Positions 34,501 through 49,084 are shown, counted from the stretch's first letter. The stretch: 64,000 nucleotides of DNA from Hedera helix (GCA_947179155.2 OX359285.1:9222731-9286730), one strand, 5' to 3'. Program-made: numbers and translations. Notes: generated from the letters alone by a model not told the origin.

Positions 34501-37500
34501 CCAGTTTCTATGACACGGTGAACAATAGTAAGTAGACTCGAACAGAAATTATAGAATCGGTCAATTCCTGCCCTTCTTTTGACACTAAATCTAGTCCCTG
34601 AAAGTTTATCTTTTAGTGTTTTACATGATTTATCTCTCTTCTTGCTTACAGATATAGGGATGTCACCATACTTTCTTTTGGGAGTTCTATTGGTAGGAGA
34701 TTTCTGTTCTCTCTAAGATTAGGCATTTTGTTTGGTAATTAACGCTCCAACTTTTGTAGATGTAACACCAGTGATAGACTTCGGAAATTCAGGCCCTCAA
34801 ATCCTTATTTCTAAATGTATCTGTAACGTGTGCAAACTAGGGAGACTCAATCTAACCTTTTTTATTCACTGCTACACAGCATAGGGGCTTTGGTGTTTCT
34901 CGTTCAGGGTCTTGGTTTAAAATTGATTTGCTCTGTTAGCGGAGTACTTGCTCTATATCATGTTTAGGGTTTGGGAGAAGAATGGGAAGATACTCTCACA
35001 TTTGGGGCTCCACAACTTTCTCCTTTTCATGTATGGTTATATAGCAAATAAATCTCATATAGAAAAAGGAAAAAAAGTGAGACTAATATCCAATCAATAG
35101 CCAAAATCAATCCTGCGTATTCATAACCTCGATGCTCCACCAACAACTCATGTTTTCATAGCTCTATTTTAAAGTGAATTACATAAAACTAAAGGAGATG
35201 AAAAAGAACTAAAATATCGGATGACTCACTATATATGGAACAGGTGCATCCAAAAAGTCCAGCATGTCATTTGGTAAAACCTGCATGAATACAGTTATTT
35301 AAAATAATTCTCGAAGGAACTGTTGGAAAAGAAATTATTATTACACAAATACCCAGAACGAATAACTTTTCACGATGCACTGAATGAAAATTTTACCGGC
35401 ATTAACAAGCTCTGCCACTGGTAGGGACGTATAAGGGGGATAATTGACAAAACTGAAGCAGACAATATTCCCTGTTTATTTAAGAATAAATAAATATACA
35501 GAAAACATATATTTACAGAGGTTTAGCATCAAGGCAAAAGAAAGTAAATGACACAAAAGTCAAATGTATAAACAAAATATTTTATCTTTTTAGTTTTCCT
35601 TTCTACTTTTACTAGGATCCAATTTTAGCCTACCCTAACTAGTTTGGGATAAAAGGCTTTGTTGTTTTGAGTTGAACAAAATGTCATATGGATTGGCTAC
35701 AAAGGGCTTTTAAGTGAAACATTACTTCAGCTCAAGTAAGCCTTATTTCCTAAAACTTGTGTGGCACGAAAATCCATAATTATGCTTAATGCAGCTTACA
35801 AACTGCACAAGCTATCCTAAAACGGTTTATATCAATGAACACAAGGAGTTCGAGGGGAATAAAGAGAGTAAAATGCAACCTATCACTTCTGCTTTACCCA
35901 ATCCCAATTGACCACCCATGGTCCTACAAGCTACTAGGAAACCACTTGCGATTTTGAGCAAAGTGGCACAGAATAAATTGAGCTTTTCTCCACGTGTCAT
36001 ATTATGATTGGCTGTGGCACTTAGCTCAAAACTACACATGGTTTTTGTAGTTTTTAAGACCACATATGATCATGTGGGATTTTCAGCAAATCACGGGTAA
36101 TAATTTGCATTTTACTTGGCAAAAAATAAAAGTTCTGTGAAATGGGCAAAGAAGGGACCAGGACATAGGGCATAAGAACCACTGATCTCCACTAATTCTT
36201 AGGCCAGATAGGGTAGCTCCCGTTAAAGAGATCATTCGTCTGTAAAATACCATGATCCATTTTTTTTAGTAATGGGTGCGTACCAAATTAGAACAAACAA
36301 TCACAATTTGCTTCTCCAGCAGAGCCCCTGCGAACAAAGTCAACACCTGAAAAACAAGGAGAATCAATACCTCAAGGTTTCATCCAGGGTTTGGACCACT
36401 TGATGACCAATTATAACTTCTAAGTCAATATCTCTGAAAGAAAACATTTAGTGTAAATTTAAAAAACTACTAACTTACATGCTCAAGTCGCAAGGATCCA
36501 CATAAGCACGCGACTGCCCATACCGATAAAGCAGTTGCCTCCTCCTCTGCCATGAGTGCAATGTGTGCCTATAAGAACCAGAATAGAAATTATAAATTCA
36601 TCAATTACTCCAAAAGCTTAGGTTGCTAGAAAATGTTTACAAGAATGTATATCAAAATTTAAACACCTTGCTCACAATTAACCAGGGGCTTGTCTTATGA
36701 TGAGAAATGGCCCACCTTATGTTTGAGAAGCTCTCTATGGGGAATATAGATGTAATTTTTTAAATATGCCAAGTGTTAATTAGATTTTTTTTTTTTAAAA
36801 GAGAATAGGATGAAAATGTACATATAAACTAATTTTTTTGAACAACTTGATTTAAAAAATAAATTCTTTTTAGTTGCTTCTAATTAAATGAAATTTTCTG
36901 CCTCTGCCACAATATATGATCCCCCTTTCACACTTGGAGAGACAAACATACAAGCAGAAATACAACTGAAAAAGAAAATATATTATAACAACCAACTGGA
37001 TTGGAAACAAACATATTGGCGGAAAAACTGAACAAGACCTCGTGTAACTAGAGCTCGAAAACTATGAAGCTCAAGTGGTTAGACACTTGGTGCAACAATG
37101 TAAATCAAGCTCTCAACAGATGTGAAAGACTCACTACGTCTAAAGTTGCATTAAATATATAGAAGATGAAAGAATTTAACCAACACAAAAATGGTTTTTC
37201 CAAATTGAAGAAATTATTTGCTGATTAAGTTATCACCACACTCAACATACATCTGCCATTTCCAAACTTGTACTGCATGATTTCAAATCAATTGTTGAGC
37301 CAGCAATATGTAGAACTGTTTCATCTGGTCTATGAAACTCCAGAGGATGCAGGTGCTCTAAAGGATGGAACTTAATTGTTGAACCCCTTGCAGGACAAGG
37401 GAATAGGTAATACTCCGATATTATTCGTAAAGATCCATGATTATTGGCCTGTACATGTTTATGTGAAAATGTGAAATAGTAGAGAAGGTTTCTGGAACAC

Positions 37501-40500
37501 AAGATTGGCATGATAATATTTAACAAAATCATCAAACCTTGGCCCATTCCAGAATATCACCGTGGTCACTGGATTGGCCAGAGAATGACGCCTCTTCAAG
37601 CTCTGCTTCATCAGCATCACTCCTAAAGTTTCTATCTTCACTAGGAGAACACTGTATACTGCATGTAGCAATTTATACCACCTATTAACAATTACAGTAG
37701 AAGAAGAGAGAGATACTAACTGCAGTCGAGACATCTACACTGTTTTAGTTTTAGACAGCCTCTGGATAGTGTCCTAGACAGTATTGGGACAAAAATAGCA
37801 CTTCTATCTATGCCTACCTACAAATCAAAAATTGCATAAGTTATTGAAAAACACAAAAACAGTAAAGAAAAGGGATATCTTAACATCATGTGCTGAGCTT
37901 CTAGCATAGCATCTCCAAGACCCCAACGCCTATCAGGCGAGAATATCAATTAAAGTATTTCAAAGAATTAGGCAAATATGAAGGGAGGGACACTAACTTG
38001 AACTGCTTTTGGCGCTCTATATGCATAAATTGTAAAGCTTGAGATGCAAGCATGTGTTTCAGTGTCATTAAACTCAAAATTCAATTTTTACATATTCTAT
38101 GCTTCAGAGGGGACAATAAGACCCACAAAAAAACGATGAAAAAGAAAGAAAGATTTTAAGTATCCAATCTAAAAAAGATTATCATAGCTATTCTACCTGG
38201 TATCCACCAAGAATTAAGAGGTGAGGCTAAGAGTAGAAGAGAAGAGATTCTTCTTTCTAGTGTTATGAGTAAAATGGATGATTAAGCAATAACACGTAAT
38301 CAAATACTTTATAATTTTAAGTCCCAAGAATAATGGCTTGCATGAAAGTCATTCAGAATTTAGACTCCAGAAGTACCAAAACACAATGATGTACCTGGAG
38401 GAAGATTCAGAGCTTTCATAATGCTGATGTCGTAACAAAGGCAAAACAGAATTTGGTGCACGCCTTTGTGATGATTGTTTGTTGGTTGCAATATCATCAA
38501 CAAAAATATCACAAGCTTCAGAAATCTGTGCTGCAACTAAAGATTCTTTTTCAGCTGGAAGTTTCTCTATTTGGGCATGAATTGGAACCACGACATTATC
38601 ATCAACACCTTTCGCAGACAATAAAAGGTCCCCCTCAAGATTCTGATGCTCCAGATGACACTCATCATCCATGACTTTTGCAGGGATGGAATCACTTGTG
38701 CTTGATTGAGAAGTTTCTACAGTTCCATTAAGCATGCCTTCTTCTCTATGTTCAGGTGAAATACTCCAAGATGTTTCTTCTGAATTTTCTTCCTTACCAT
38801 ACCTAACGGATGATTGCAAATCTAATTCACCAATGCTTTTGGTTAACCGTTCCAGCCTTTCTTCAGTGAAGATGCTACATGGGAAATGTAATGATATTGA
38901 AAGTAAATGAATGGCAAAAAGGAAGTAAGGAGAGGGAAAATGAAAAGGAAAAATACTAGATTTTAGGATCAGTATTAAATAGACCTCCAGTAAAAGTAAT
39001 ATTGAAAAAACATAGGATCAATATTGAGTTTTTGAACTAAGATATTTTCAAATACAAAATTGGTATGAATTCATTTAAATTTAGACAATAAAATTATGAA
39101 AATTGTGAACAATCTAAAGAGTACTACTATTGTTTTCAAAAGTTAAATGAATCACAACAATTTTGAATTGAAATCATCTCCAAATGACTTTACAAAGTCA
39201 AAATTTATCTAATATAATGAAGCAGAGGGAATAATTCTTTCAAAAAATCCAGTACAAAGTATCATGCTAAAATTATATGTAAACCAGGAAAAGCTCTAAT
39301 ATTTTCTATTTATCTTTATTTTCCTTTTACTGTTTCCAAGCTATTTCCAATTTCTGAACAAAGTGTACATGTTACTTTCATCATAGTCACCTCTTTCCAC
39401 ACCCTGTTACTTGGCTACTACCCCAATCTGCACAGGGGCATACCTATAAGTTATAACCTTTTCATGGAGAAGCGTAGGTTGAGAATAACAAAAAATTATG
39501 CTCCACTTGTAAAATAATAACCCCCATATAGAGAATAACAATAAATGTAAAGGATTTATTTGTATAAGTATTACAAAAGGCATCGTAATTAAGTATATTT
39601 TCTCCTTGAGCCAACGGCATATCGATACGTAGACCAATCAGTTAAGTTCAAATTGATAGCTTCAGATACGGGTTTAAGATCCAACAGCCACAAACATGGT
39701 TCTACCCAAACAAAACTAGTTAAACAACAGCCAGAGTCAAGAAAATATGACAAAAGGGCTACTCTCTATCTAATCAATAGTGCCATGTGTGACTCCATTC
39801 AATTGAAAAGTTCACAAACCTATTCAATACGCCAAAATGCAGTTCAAAACATGGAAGCCGTGAAAGAATGCAATAACATCGACGTGTGGTTAATATATGA
39901 CGGCTCAATGGCAACTGGGAAGGTTGCCCATCTGAAATCATAGAAATCAATCCAGAGGGTTTTTGTATTATTTCGTCGACTAATACACAGCAACCATACA
40001 GGGTAGAATCATCAGCAACCTAGATAACATAAACAGTGTTAAAATATGTTCCAAAAGATTAAAAACTACTTTAGGATAAAAAATTGAAGCACTCATATCA
40101 GCATTCCTTGTGACATGTGGGTAATAATTAGCACATTCAGATATATAGCCAGATGAGCATGCCAGCTCAAATCTGAGAACCTGATGAGAGTTCCAACCTG
40201 TATTGGTTTCTTTAGAGGATAGCATGCCAAAAGTCTTGCCTGGGTGAATGAATGACTAGGTTAAATTCCTTGTTTAGTGGGCAGCTTTAATTATAAGTAA
40301 CTTTAGCAAAGCATTGCATATGCTGTTTAAACACCACTTTCACGTTGTGTTAAATAGTTTCAAGTTGTACCAAGAACGGAATAAGAAATCAAGGCTATGA
40401 CCAAACAATAGCATACATGAAAAATCTGACACAATTATAGCCTTATAATAACATTTCATTTATACAAATTTTATATGGTAATACAAAGGGTAAATTTTCA

Positions 40501-43500
40501 TTTTATTGTTTGGACAATTTATCTATAAGATATTTTTCATGAAGATTCTCACCAAAACAATCCTATGATTTAGAGAGTACACTTAATCTCACCGAATTAA
40601 CTATAAGTACAGCTGGCTAATCATCAGACTAGCATATATATAATTTAGTTTCTGCCCTAACAGTTACTTTCACAAAGTCTGGCAGCTAAGTTGATGTTTT
40701 AGCAGTATGCAGCAGGACATTAAACTAAAGAACAAGGATAAAAACATTTGTGAAACAGAGGAAGTAGCAACAATTTTAGATAAATAGATCAAAATAGTAT
40801 GGTCAAGTGTATTGAAAATCAGTAAGTATAGTATTTAGAAGAGTAACATAAACCTTTCAACTTTAAGTAAATTTTCATTTTATATGATAAGCCATAAAAT
40901 GATTTTGATACACCCTATAATACAGATGAATCAATGGATGGGCTCAACATGCAAAAGAAAAATAACCACAGCTTGGTTTTGATACACGATCAACCTGACT
41001 TGTTAAACAACGAAATATAGGTCAGTAGTTTAACTGGATGTTCCAATTTGAACAGGTAACACATTGTACAACGGGAGGCATATATGTTTCGACAAGTGCA
41101 ACATGCTTCATTTATTGGATCACAATCAACTCAAACAAATTTTGTTGAGCTGCATTCACTACCAATAAATTGGAACCATCAAGTTAGTCCTTCAGGATAC
41201 AATTAGAAAAAAAGAAAAAAAGAAAAAAGAAAAGAAAGAAACATAAATTGAAATCAGAACTATGGTCCCCATGAACATAATGAACATAGTTTAAGGGAAG
41301 AAAGGAATTCTCCTCCCACAAATAAAGTAAGTTGGAAGAACTGAAACTAGTACAAATTAGGGCAAGATAAAGTTAACTCGAACAAAAAATCAGCTCATAC
41401 TCAATGGAAGAGAAGGAAAATAAAGTATTATGGTACTTCATGATTTACCTGTAGTCGGAAAACAAACGACAGGTCACTCTGCTTAAGGTGTTCCTGCAGA
41501 CCCAGCAGCATGTTAATTCATATCATCTGATTAAAATAAGGGGGGAGGGGAGAAACTCTGCCAATTATGCTAATTAATCACCAAGACCTTGGGTTTGGGC
41601 CTTGCTTCTCCTTATATTGAGGAGTTTTTCAATTTTTTCATGTCATATCAGTACATAAACATTCAACTTCCTCAATCATGAAATTTTCAGCAATTGGTGA
41701 GAGTACTTCAAAAAATGCTACGAAGGTGAAAATCAGAATATATAAATACCTGGCCTAGTAGTATTTCATTCACCTCACTCATTGACGGATTTTTCTCAAC
41801 AGCATGAACCTTCAATCACAAGTACACTTGTCCATAAAAAATCACATACAAAATAATATACATATAAGGGTGGGAAAACCTTTTAAAGAAGTTACATAAT
41901 TCAGACAGTTGACAATAAAGTCGATATAAGAAAAATGTAAAGTAAAATAGGTAAATAAGCCAATAACAAATAAAAGATTTGGGACTCACAAAATGCAAAA
42001 ACAAATACTCACCGTTTTATTTCATATAATACAAAAGGGTAAATATTATTATTTTTTGCAAATTAAAAAAAAAATAAGAAAGAAGTTGAGTGGTTAAGTA
42101 ACCTACAAGACAGCATGTCTAAATTCCTTATACTTGAAGAACCACATTCCCAAGACCAACAGGGTACATGGTTCAACCTCTTCGCTTGGAAAAGGGCCAC
42201 CACAGGTCCAGCCTTCTGGGCCAACCCATGTTCAGTCACCTTTAATGCTCTCAGGTGGGGTTACAAGCTCATAAACTGAGCTCGGCTAGGTTCTCATTTA
42301 TTACTTCAAGAGTGACACAAAGTCGGGTTTGTTTCAAAGAGCAATGGAAATGTCCTGCTCTCAGTCATAATCCTTATATAATTTGACATATGTGAGCAGC
42401 ATTAGAACCTTGATACACGCTAATTTTTTGGTGAAGTTCTTCAACATATTCAAAATCAATTTTTTTGGATGAAACCCAGATAATAATCTTAGATATTAAA
42501 CAAATAAATATAACATTATCTGCAACCAACCAAACAACCACATGACCAAATTGAATATCAACACAATAGTTTCAGAGAAAGAGAGAGGGACCCATGTCAA
42601 TTTATCAACATTATACCAAAGACCATCATAAGAACAACCCACCTCTACGCCTGCAGGAAAGCAGAATGAAAGAAGATCCTTATATTTTAGAGGCAGATGT
42701 TTTTCAGGAGGATAAACAAATAAGACCTGAAAGACAAAGCGGACAATTACATTTAATATTCAATAAGTCCTCCGAAATTTAACTGCAAGCACATTGATCA
42801 GTTTGAATGTAAAATCAGAAATCAGTACCTGGGGTTCAAGGTTTGGTTCTACACGCGATTGATGCTGACCACCAAGCACACTTCGAAATCTACCTGAAGC
42901 TTCAGACTTTCTGCCAAAGTACAGCTGCTGAAGTGCCTCGATATCACAGTTAGGATGAAGTCCAACAACCACCATGCTCTCGAAAAGCCTTGATGGATCT
43001 TTCAAAATCCTTTGATCCTGCAGAGTTAAACAGTACAATAATTATCAGAAAGCATAGAAAAGAACGAACTTTTTCAGTGTATCTTCAACAGAAAGGAGTA
43101 GATAAAGTTTTGTAACCTGAAACCATTATTTAACAAACACTATCCAGTGGAATTATCAAATTCATGACAAGATTTGTACACAGATAACAAAAAATATTTT
43201 CCCAGAACTATAAAGAAATAAAAAATAAAAAACAAGAAATTTAAGTGATTATTCTATATACAATTGCACTTTGAGATATAAAGGTTGAAAAGAGTACGAG
43301 ATATTCAAGACAGAAAAGATTATAAAGCAAGATTTAGAAATGCTAGCTAAAGAGATGAGCAATCTGGCACGAAGGGGAACGCGTGAAAGAAGAGAGTATA
43401 CCAGATACTGCAACTGACAGCTTGCCCATTGACGCTTTTGGCTAGTTAGAATTTCTGGATTGTAAACTACACTTTTCGCATCAGAGGGATGTGATAAGCC

Positions 43501-43707
43501 TTTCAGTACTCTAGAAACTTGACGCTGAAGCTTTTGAAGTTGGTTACCACTGTCCTCTTTAGAAGAAAACACCACTGATGGTCTTGGTGAACGAGGAGCA
43601 GTGGCAGCGGCAGCTACGGCTACAACAGCTTTGGCAACATCTTCAGTTGTTTGCATGAAAAATGAAGAACCCCAACTAGGGCTATCAGCGTCATCGTTGT
43701 TCTCCAT
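28549..43707 (-). CDS. DENN (AEX-3) domain-containing protein, 805 aa, 18 coding exons
   Basis: DENN proteins generally act as GDP-GTP exchange factors for Rab GTPases in membrane traffic; this plant protein's own target is unknown. Exons, 5' to 3' on the minus strand: 43707-43402, 43017-42829, 42726-42643, 41809-41750, 41493-41449, 40019-39820, 38874-38395, 37658-37538, 37448-37251, 36568-36479, 36346-36284, 35471-35397, 35280-35230, 34098-34021, 32834-32700, 30106-29999, 29916-29851, 28617-28549. All introns are GT-AG, and the exons join without frameshift to 806 codons including stop. Signature pieces: MENNDDADSPSWGSSFF (start), VLFVYPPEKHLPLKYKDLL (uDENN side, about 166), ALMAEEEATALSVWAVACL to LTLFAGALLEKQIVIVCSNL and SASVLSIIPLIRPYQWQSLL (central DENN, about 564-637), LPNDMLDFLDAPVPYI, RHRELLSSLSPYHEKLVGES, and VHTDLVLSFFQKE (end). 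Residues 300-450 are a low-complexity, probably disordered linker. No damage seen; the family is clear. Confidence 0.93.
30456..31255. mobile_element. Non-autonomous hAT element in a DENN gene intron
   Basis: The left end is TTAGACCTGGCAAAAAG; the reverse complement of the right end is GCTAGACCTGGCGATAC. TAGACCTGGC is a hAT-like terminal word. The flanks GATGATCA (30448-30455) and GATGATGC (31256-31263) look like an 8-bp duplication with two changes. It is AT-rich and non-coding, and lies in the 2.6-kb intron between exons 15 and 16, far from the splice sites. Confidence 0.6.
31256..32699. other. Remainder of DENN intron 15
   Basis: Contains a chance open frame at 31376-31714 on the plus strand with no known motif. 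Nothing else was recognised before the splice donor after exon 15. Confidence 0.4.
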
Positions 43708-43721
43708 ATATCAGATTCTCT

Positions 43722-45117
43722 CCTGCAAAGAACCATAAAAAAAACATCCACACCAGAGATGCGCAAAATTACTTTGATAGTAACTGTTGAGTGATTAAAA
43801 GGGGTATAAGAGAATAGAGAATTGCCATGTTAAGATTACACTTAAGCTGAAAAATGATACTCAAAATTCTTAAAATTGAACAGGTACTTGGAAAAAAAAA
43901 TATTCATTTTTTTTTTGGCTATCAAACCATAAAACTTCAACGCTCAGATACTCCTGCTTTTGATGGGAAATGCATATTGTACAGACAGCCTAACTCTTCA
44001 ACCTGATTATATGTTTAGTATTGTCCTTCACGCATTATTAACATAAAATGTGATAGCACCCTTGCCAAGGAAAAAAGAACATAGTAGACCCCTTGCAAAT
44101 TATCCCCCCCCCCCCCTCCTCCCTCCTCCCCTCCCCTCGTCTCCCTCAAAATCCTTTATTCTATTCAATAAGTAAAGCCAAAGCAGTGCATTAATATTAT
44201 TTTGCTAAGAAACACTTTATCTCCTCTTGTCAAATATATCTTCCCTAAGCCTAACACTTTATGTTTAGTATTGTACTCATTGGAAATTTAAGAGCTTTTA
44301 TACTGTATATTGCAATGACAATATAGGAAAGTTAATTATGTCAAATGATACAAAATAAAATAATCTAACAATTTCCTTCTGCTTTTTCACCCATTTGAGA
44401 GAGGAAGGGGTTTCGTAGAATCAGAGGGAGAGCGTTCCTTCACTTTCCCCTTCCTCCCCTTTTATCTTCACATGGAAACTTACTTCCACCTCTCTATCAA
44501 ACACAGTTAAAATAAAAGGAGACATCTTCACACCAAAAGAATTGCTTCATACTAACTTCCTTATTTCTCTTCATTTTTCCCAATGGTCGTTTCATTAACA
44601 TAAGTTGTTACAGTTGAATGTTCCACTTCAATCAAGCTTTTCTTTGTAGTTTTTTTTTCTTTCTATTTTTATAATTTTTCTTTGTAGTTTCTGAACTAAA
44701 AAAATTACTCTCAGCCTAATTATAGAATTCCATTTTGAATTAATAAACAGATCACCATAAAACTCTAATTTATCAGCAATTACATGATGAACCAGCACAT
44801 CTAGCTCCACCAGAACAAAAAAAGACTGAATTTTTTTTTATGGTTAATTTCAGCTAGGCAGACTTTAATAAAATGAAGAAAATTTAAAAAAAAATCAAAC
44901 TTTAACAAATAATTGAAAGATGCTTGATCAAAATAAACAACTTGCTAAAACCCAACCTACAAATCATGATCATTATTATACAGCAAAAAATCTCAACTTT
45001 CAAGTGATCAACAGAAATCCAATTTTTCATTTCAGAAATCAACGACAAACAAATTAAGAACAGATTCTTCAAGCAAATTACTTGCACATAAAAATCGAAA
45101 CGAAACTCGAACTCACC
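43722..45117 (-). other. Intron in the 5' UTR of the DENN gene
   Basis: On the minus strand a donor TATAAG|GTGAGTTC (exon ends at 45117) and an acceptor CTTTGCAG|GAGAGAATC (exon begins at 43722) frame a 1.4-kb intron just before the start codon. A C/CCT-rich tract at about 44106-44150 lies in it. 5'-UTR introns often raise expression in plants; that role is inferred. Confidence 0.7.
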
Positions 45118-45290
45118 TTATATTAATCGATAAATTAGGGGATTTAGAGATATAGATATATAGAGATGGAAAGAGATTTCAGATTGGTGAAGTTCAGGGC
45201 CTTCAGGCGGTCATAACAAAGAAAGAAGGCTCTTGTTGTTTATGGGTGTTCATCTTCTTCTGGAATAGAAGAAACCCCCAAACTCCAAAA
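45118..45290 (-). promoter_or_regulatory. DENN gene 5' UTR exon and start region
   Basis: The sequence upstream of the 5'-UTR donor on the minus strand has the pyrimidine-rich, ORF-free look of a leader. The transcription start is probably near 45250-45290, before the AT-rich intergenic DNA. The exact start cannot be fixed. Confidence 0.45.
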
Positions 45291-45299
45291 CGAGGTGAA

Positions 45300-48200
45300 G
45301 GGGGACTCCGTAATTATTATATTCGCATAAATAAAATAAATTAATCTTACTCTTAATTAAATAAGTACTATTTTAGACTTTTATATACAAATATAAAATT
45401 AAGAAAATATATAATTAATTACGAAAAAACAGAACGGTCTTTTTATTTTTTATTATTTTATTTGTATAGTCGTATACCTTCTATTACAAAATATAAAATA
45501 AAAATACTCATTATTTTTAGATATTTTAAAATATTTAATAGCATATTAATTAAAATAAATTAAAATTAAATAAATTTTAAATTTAAAAATATTTTATATC
45601 AAATTTAAATTTTAATAATAATTTTATATTTTAAAATAAAATATTTTTTTTTTAACATTATTTTTAGTCTTAATATAAGAGTCAAATTTATTATTTAAAA
45701 TGAATTTGAGGAATTAAAATATTTAAGTTTTATCAATAAATATGAATTTATTTTCTTTATTATAAGATTTTATTTTTTTAATTATTTATATTTATGTTGA
45801 TATTTTCTTAATATAAAGACTTAATAAAAAAAATTAATATTTATATTTGATATATATTTATGTATATATTTTTTATTATTTATTAAATTAAAATTTATTA
45901 GTGAAAAGGTTATTAAGAATTTAAATTTTATTAACTTGTAACAATAATCTCACATTCTTAATTTCTTACCAACCACAAGGTCCAAAACACATCACATCAC
46001 ATGGGAAACGTCAAAACTTTTTCACGTGGTTAAAAAAATAAATGAAGCTTACATTTTTTGGACAAATAAGTATTTACATTATTTTAATGGGGGGCTGTGT
46101 TATAAATTATAAATGTAGTTAGACATCTAGAAGATCTTTGGAACAACCCTCCAGCATGTTAAATTATGATTTTAACAGTTTTTCTTTTATTATTAAATTA
46201 CGATCGTAACGTATATTAAAATATAAAATTATTATTTATATAATTTATAAAAAATTAATATATAAAATCGTAAAATATATTATTTTCTCTATTTTAAGAT
46301 AAATCTTAATTACTATTTTAGATTATTTTTAATTACTATTTTAAATTATTCTAAATTAAATGTCTGTTCATTTTAAATAATTTATTTTTTATAAAAATTT
46401 GTTTATAGTATTTTTAATATTAATTATCATATTTTTATTTTTATGTATATTTATAAAATATCATTAGTTATGTGTAAAAAATTATACAATTAAATAAAAA
46501 TTAAAATATAAATAATTTTATTATTTTTTTTAATATACGTAAAAAGTTAATTAAAATTTTTATTTTAAGATAAAAAAAATAATAAAAAAGTTTAGGATTA
46601 ATCTTTATAATAAAGTTTTGGTATTTTTAGGGGGAGAAAGTGGCTTCTCACTTTCTTTGTCTGGTACACATGGCGTGGACTGCGCCTTGTCCCCATGCTA
46701 CTTGTGTTACAAGAGACGTGCATAAGTACAAAAATGTGAGTTATCATGATATATTTGTCGAAATCGATTTTTATGCCTATTAAGTATACTGATATGCTCA
46801 GAGTATTTTTTTATTTTTTTTTACTTACTTTTTAACAACAAAAAATTTATATATAAAATTTAAATTTTTTAAAGATATAATTTTAATTATATTTATTTTT
46901 AAATTAATTATTTTTTTAATTTATTAGTAATAACATAATAATATATTTAAAATCATTATTTTATATATCTCTATTATGCACAATAATAGAGTGAATGATG
47001 TTAGCCGTATGCATAATAATATATGACAAATTAACATTGGATGCTATACAATTTTGGATATATATATATATAGATTAAATTATTGTTTTGAAATAAAATT
47101 ACTTAACAACTCAATTGTTACTGGTCGAATTCTCATTCCGAATTAATAAATCAAAGAAAACACCAAAAAAAATTAAGGATAAAAACAATCTTATTCAATA
47201 TGAAGCAAAAAGAAAGAAAAGAAATAAATCCAAATCTTAAAGGGAGAAAAATCAAGAGTTCAAAAAATTTAATTGGCCATGCAATTTGCTAAAAGAAGAA
47301 ATTCTCGTTAAATATGTTTAATTTATTTTTCATCCTTTCCCTTTACTTTTTTCTTCCTTATTTACTCATTATTTTAACTATTATGAATCACATAATTTAA
47401 AAGTAATTATTTTCAAATCAAAGTTCTAAGGTTATAATTATGAGAATTTTATATAGAAATCATAAACAAATTTGGACATGGAACGCTTAGCCAAAAATAA
47501 ATATACCAACAAGGAAATTAAAATCAAACGAAACTATCACTCTAGGACACTGGCACTTGTTAGGGGTAAGGAAACATTAATATAATCAATATATATATAT
47601 ATATATATATATACATAATCAAACGCTGGAGGATTAAAGCTATCGACACTCCTTTCAAGCTTTTTGTGGGCCCTGGTGGGTTTGATGATAATCTGATAAG
47701 ATCTACATAGATATACTCCTTCAATTTATATAGAATCTTGGACCACATGGGCTCCACTCGGAGTACTAATTCAATCATCTAATTGGTCAGATGGCAAATT
47801 ATACCCTGCGGCTAATTAGATGATTGAATTAGTCTGTCAAATATTCTATATAAATTATAATTTTTAATAAAAAAAAATTAGTTAACTTTTTGTGTATATT
47901 AAGAAAATAATAAAAAAAAAATTATTTAAATTTAAATTTAAATTTTTATTTAATTATATAACTTTTTTATACATAACTAATAATTCTTTATAAATACGTT
48001 TAAAAAATAAAAATATAATAATTAATATTAAAAATATTATAAAATATCGTCAAGTATATAATACATCAAACATTTTAGCAACTAATCGTGACTATAAATT
48101 ATTTTATATATATATACTACAAGGGTTTGTTGGTAGGGTATTTAATTGAAGTTGGATTTTCCCGTCACCATAAAAGATATTTCTTATCTTGATCTATCAG

Positions 48201-48990
48201 GTTTGGAAGGTAAAGGTTGAATATGTCGAACAGATATCTAACATTGGCATTGACTTTAAAATGGAAGATTATTGTAGATTTGTGCAAGTGTTGCACTTGT
48301 ACCAAAAAACACCACCCTATATATGATAAATGATTACCTTTTTTCTATTAAGATAAATCTTTATACATAATATTTAATAATAAAATTAACTATTACATCT
48401 ATCTTAATTATTAAAACGTATGATTTTATATAAAAATTTGTAAGTCACACTTTTTAATGATTAAGATCGATTTTGTGATTAATTTTTATAATTAATTTTT
48501 GTATATATAAACTTATTCTTTCTATTATCATATTTATTTGATAAAATGTTGGGCTTTATTTTACGGCGGTAAAATTTGATGTAAAATGTACTAATTACCA
48601 AAGAATTACAAAATTCATAATAAATTATATTTGAAATATTCGCAACTGAGATCATTGTTGTTGACATGTTTTGAATAAAAGCAACAACATTGATCTCATT
48701 TTCAAGATAGTAAATTATTCTCCTTATTTTTATATTTTTAATAAATTATTCCTGTTTTTGTAACGGCAACACTGGTCTAATTTTGGCATTACATATGTTG
48801 TCACAATATTTTTTTATTTGTGCTGGTCAATTCTCGGCAGAAAATAATTAATCAAAAGGGTTGGTGGTTAGGCAATTAATTATCATGTTGTCACCGTATA
48901 TACTTTTCGTCCTAGTGACTTTTTTATGGTCTTTGTGGAAAATTTATGGAGAACTTTTAGGTTAGTGATTGAAATATTCAGCTGACTCTA
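45300..48990. other. Very AT-rich intergenic DNA
   Basis: Long runs of A/T with no coding potential between the DENN gene and the Tat retrotransposon. A (TA)n tract lies at about 47589-47612 and a perfect 19-bp inverted repeat at 47766-47832. No transposon boundary was identified. Confidence 0.6.
47766..47832. repeat. Perfect 19-bp inverted repeat
   Basis: CTAATTCAATCATCTAATT (47766-47784) is repeated exactly in reverse complement at 47814-47832, with a 29-base loop. It could form a hairpin in DNA or RNA, or be the core of a short MITE. Flanks do not show a longer match. Confidence 0.85.
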
Positions 48991-49052
<62 letters not shown>

Positions 49053-49079
49053 GTGTGTGTGTGTGTGCGCGTGTGTGTT
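48991..49079. repeat. (TA)n/(TG)n microsatellite
   Basis: Alternating TA, TGTA and TG runs directly before the 5' LTR of the Tat element. The repeats produce spurious open frames on both strands. Confidence 0.9.
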
Positions 49080-49084
49080 ATATA

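Noticed and set aside
35827..36063. 78-codon minus-strand frame inside the DENN gene
   Set aside because: Lies in an intron between confirmed exons 11 and 12 and has no match to the family.
36090..36240. Candidate DENN exon encoding the SLLMP block
   Set aside because: Only a loose nucleotide likeness with an in-frame stop. The true exon with the full GILSASVLSIIPLIRPYQWQ reading and good splice sites is 35471-35397.
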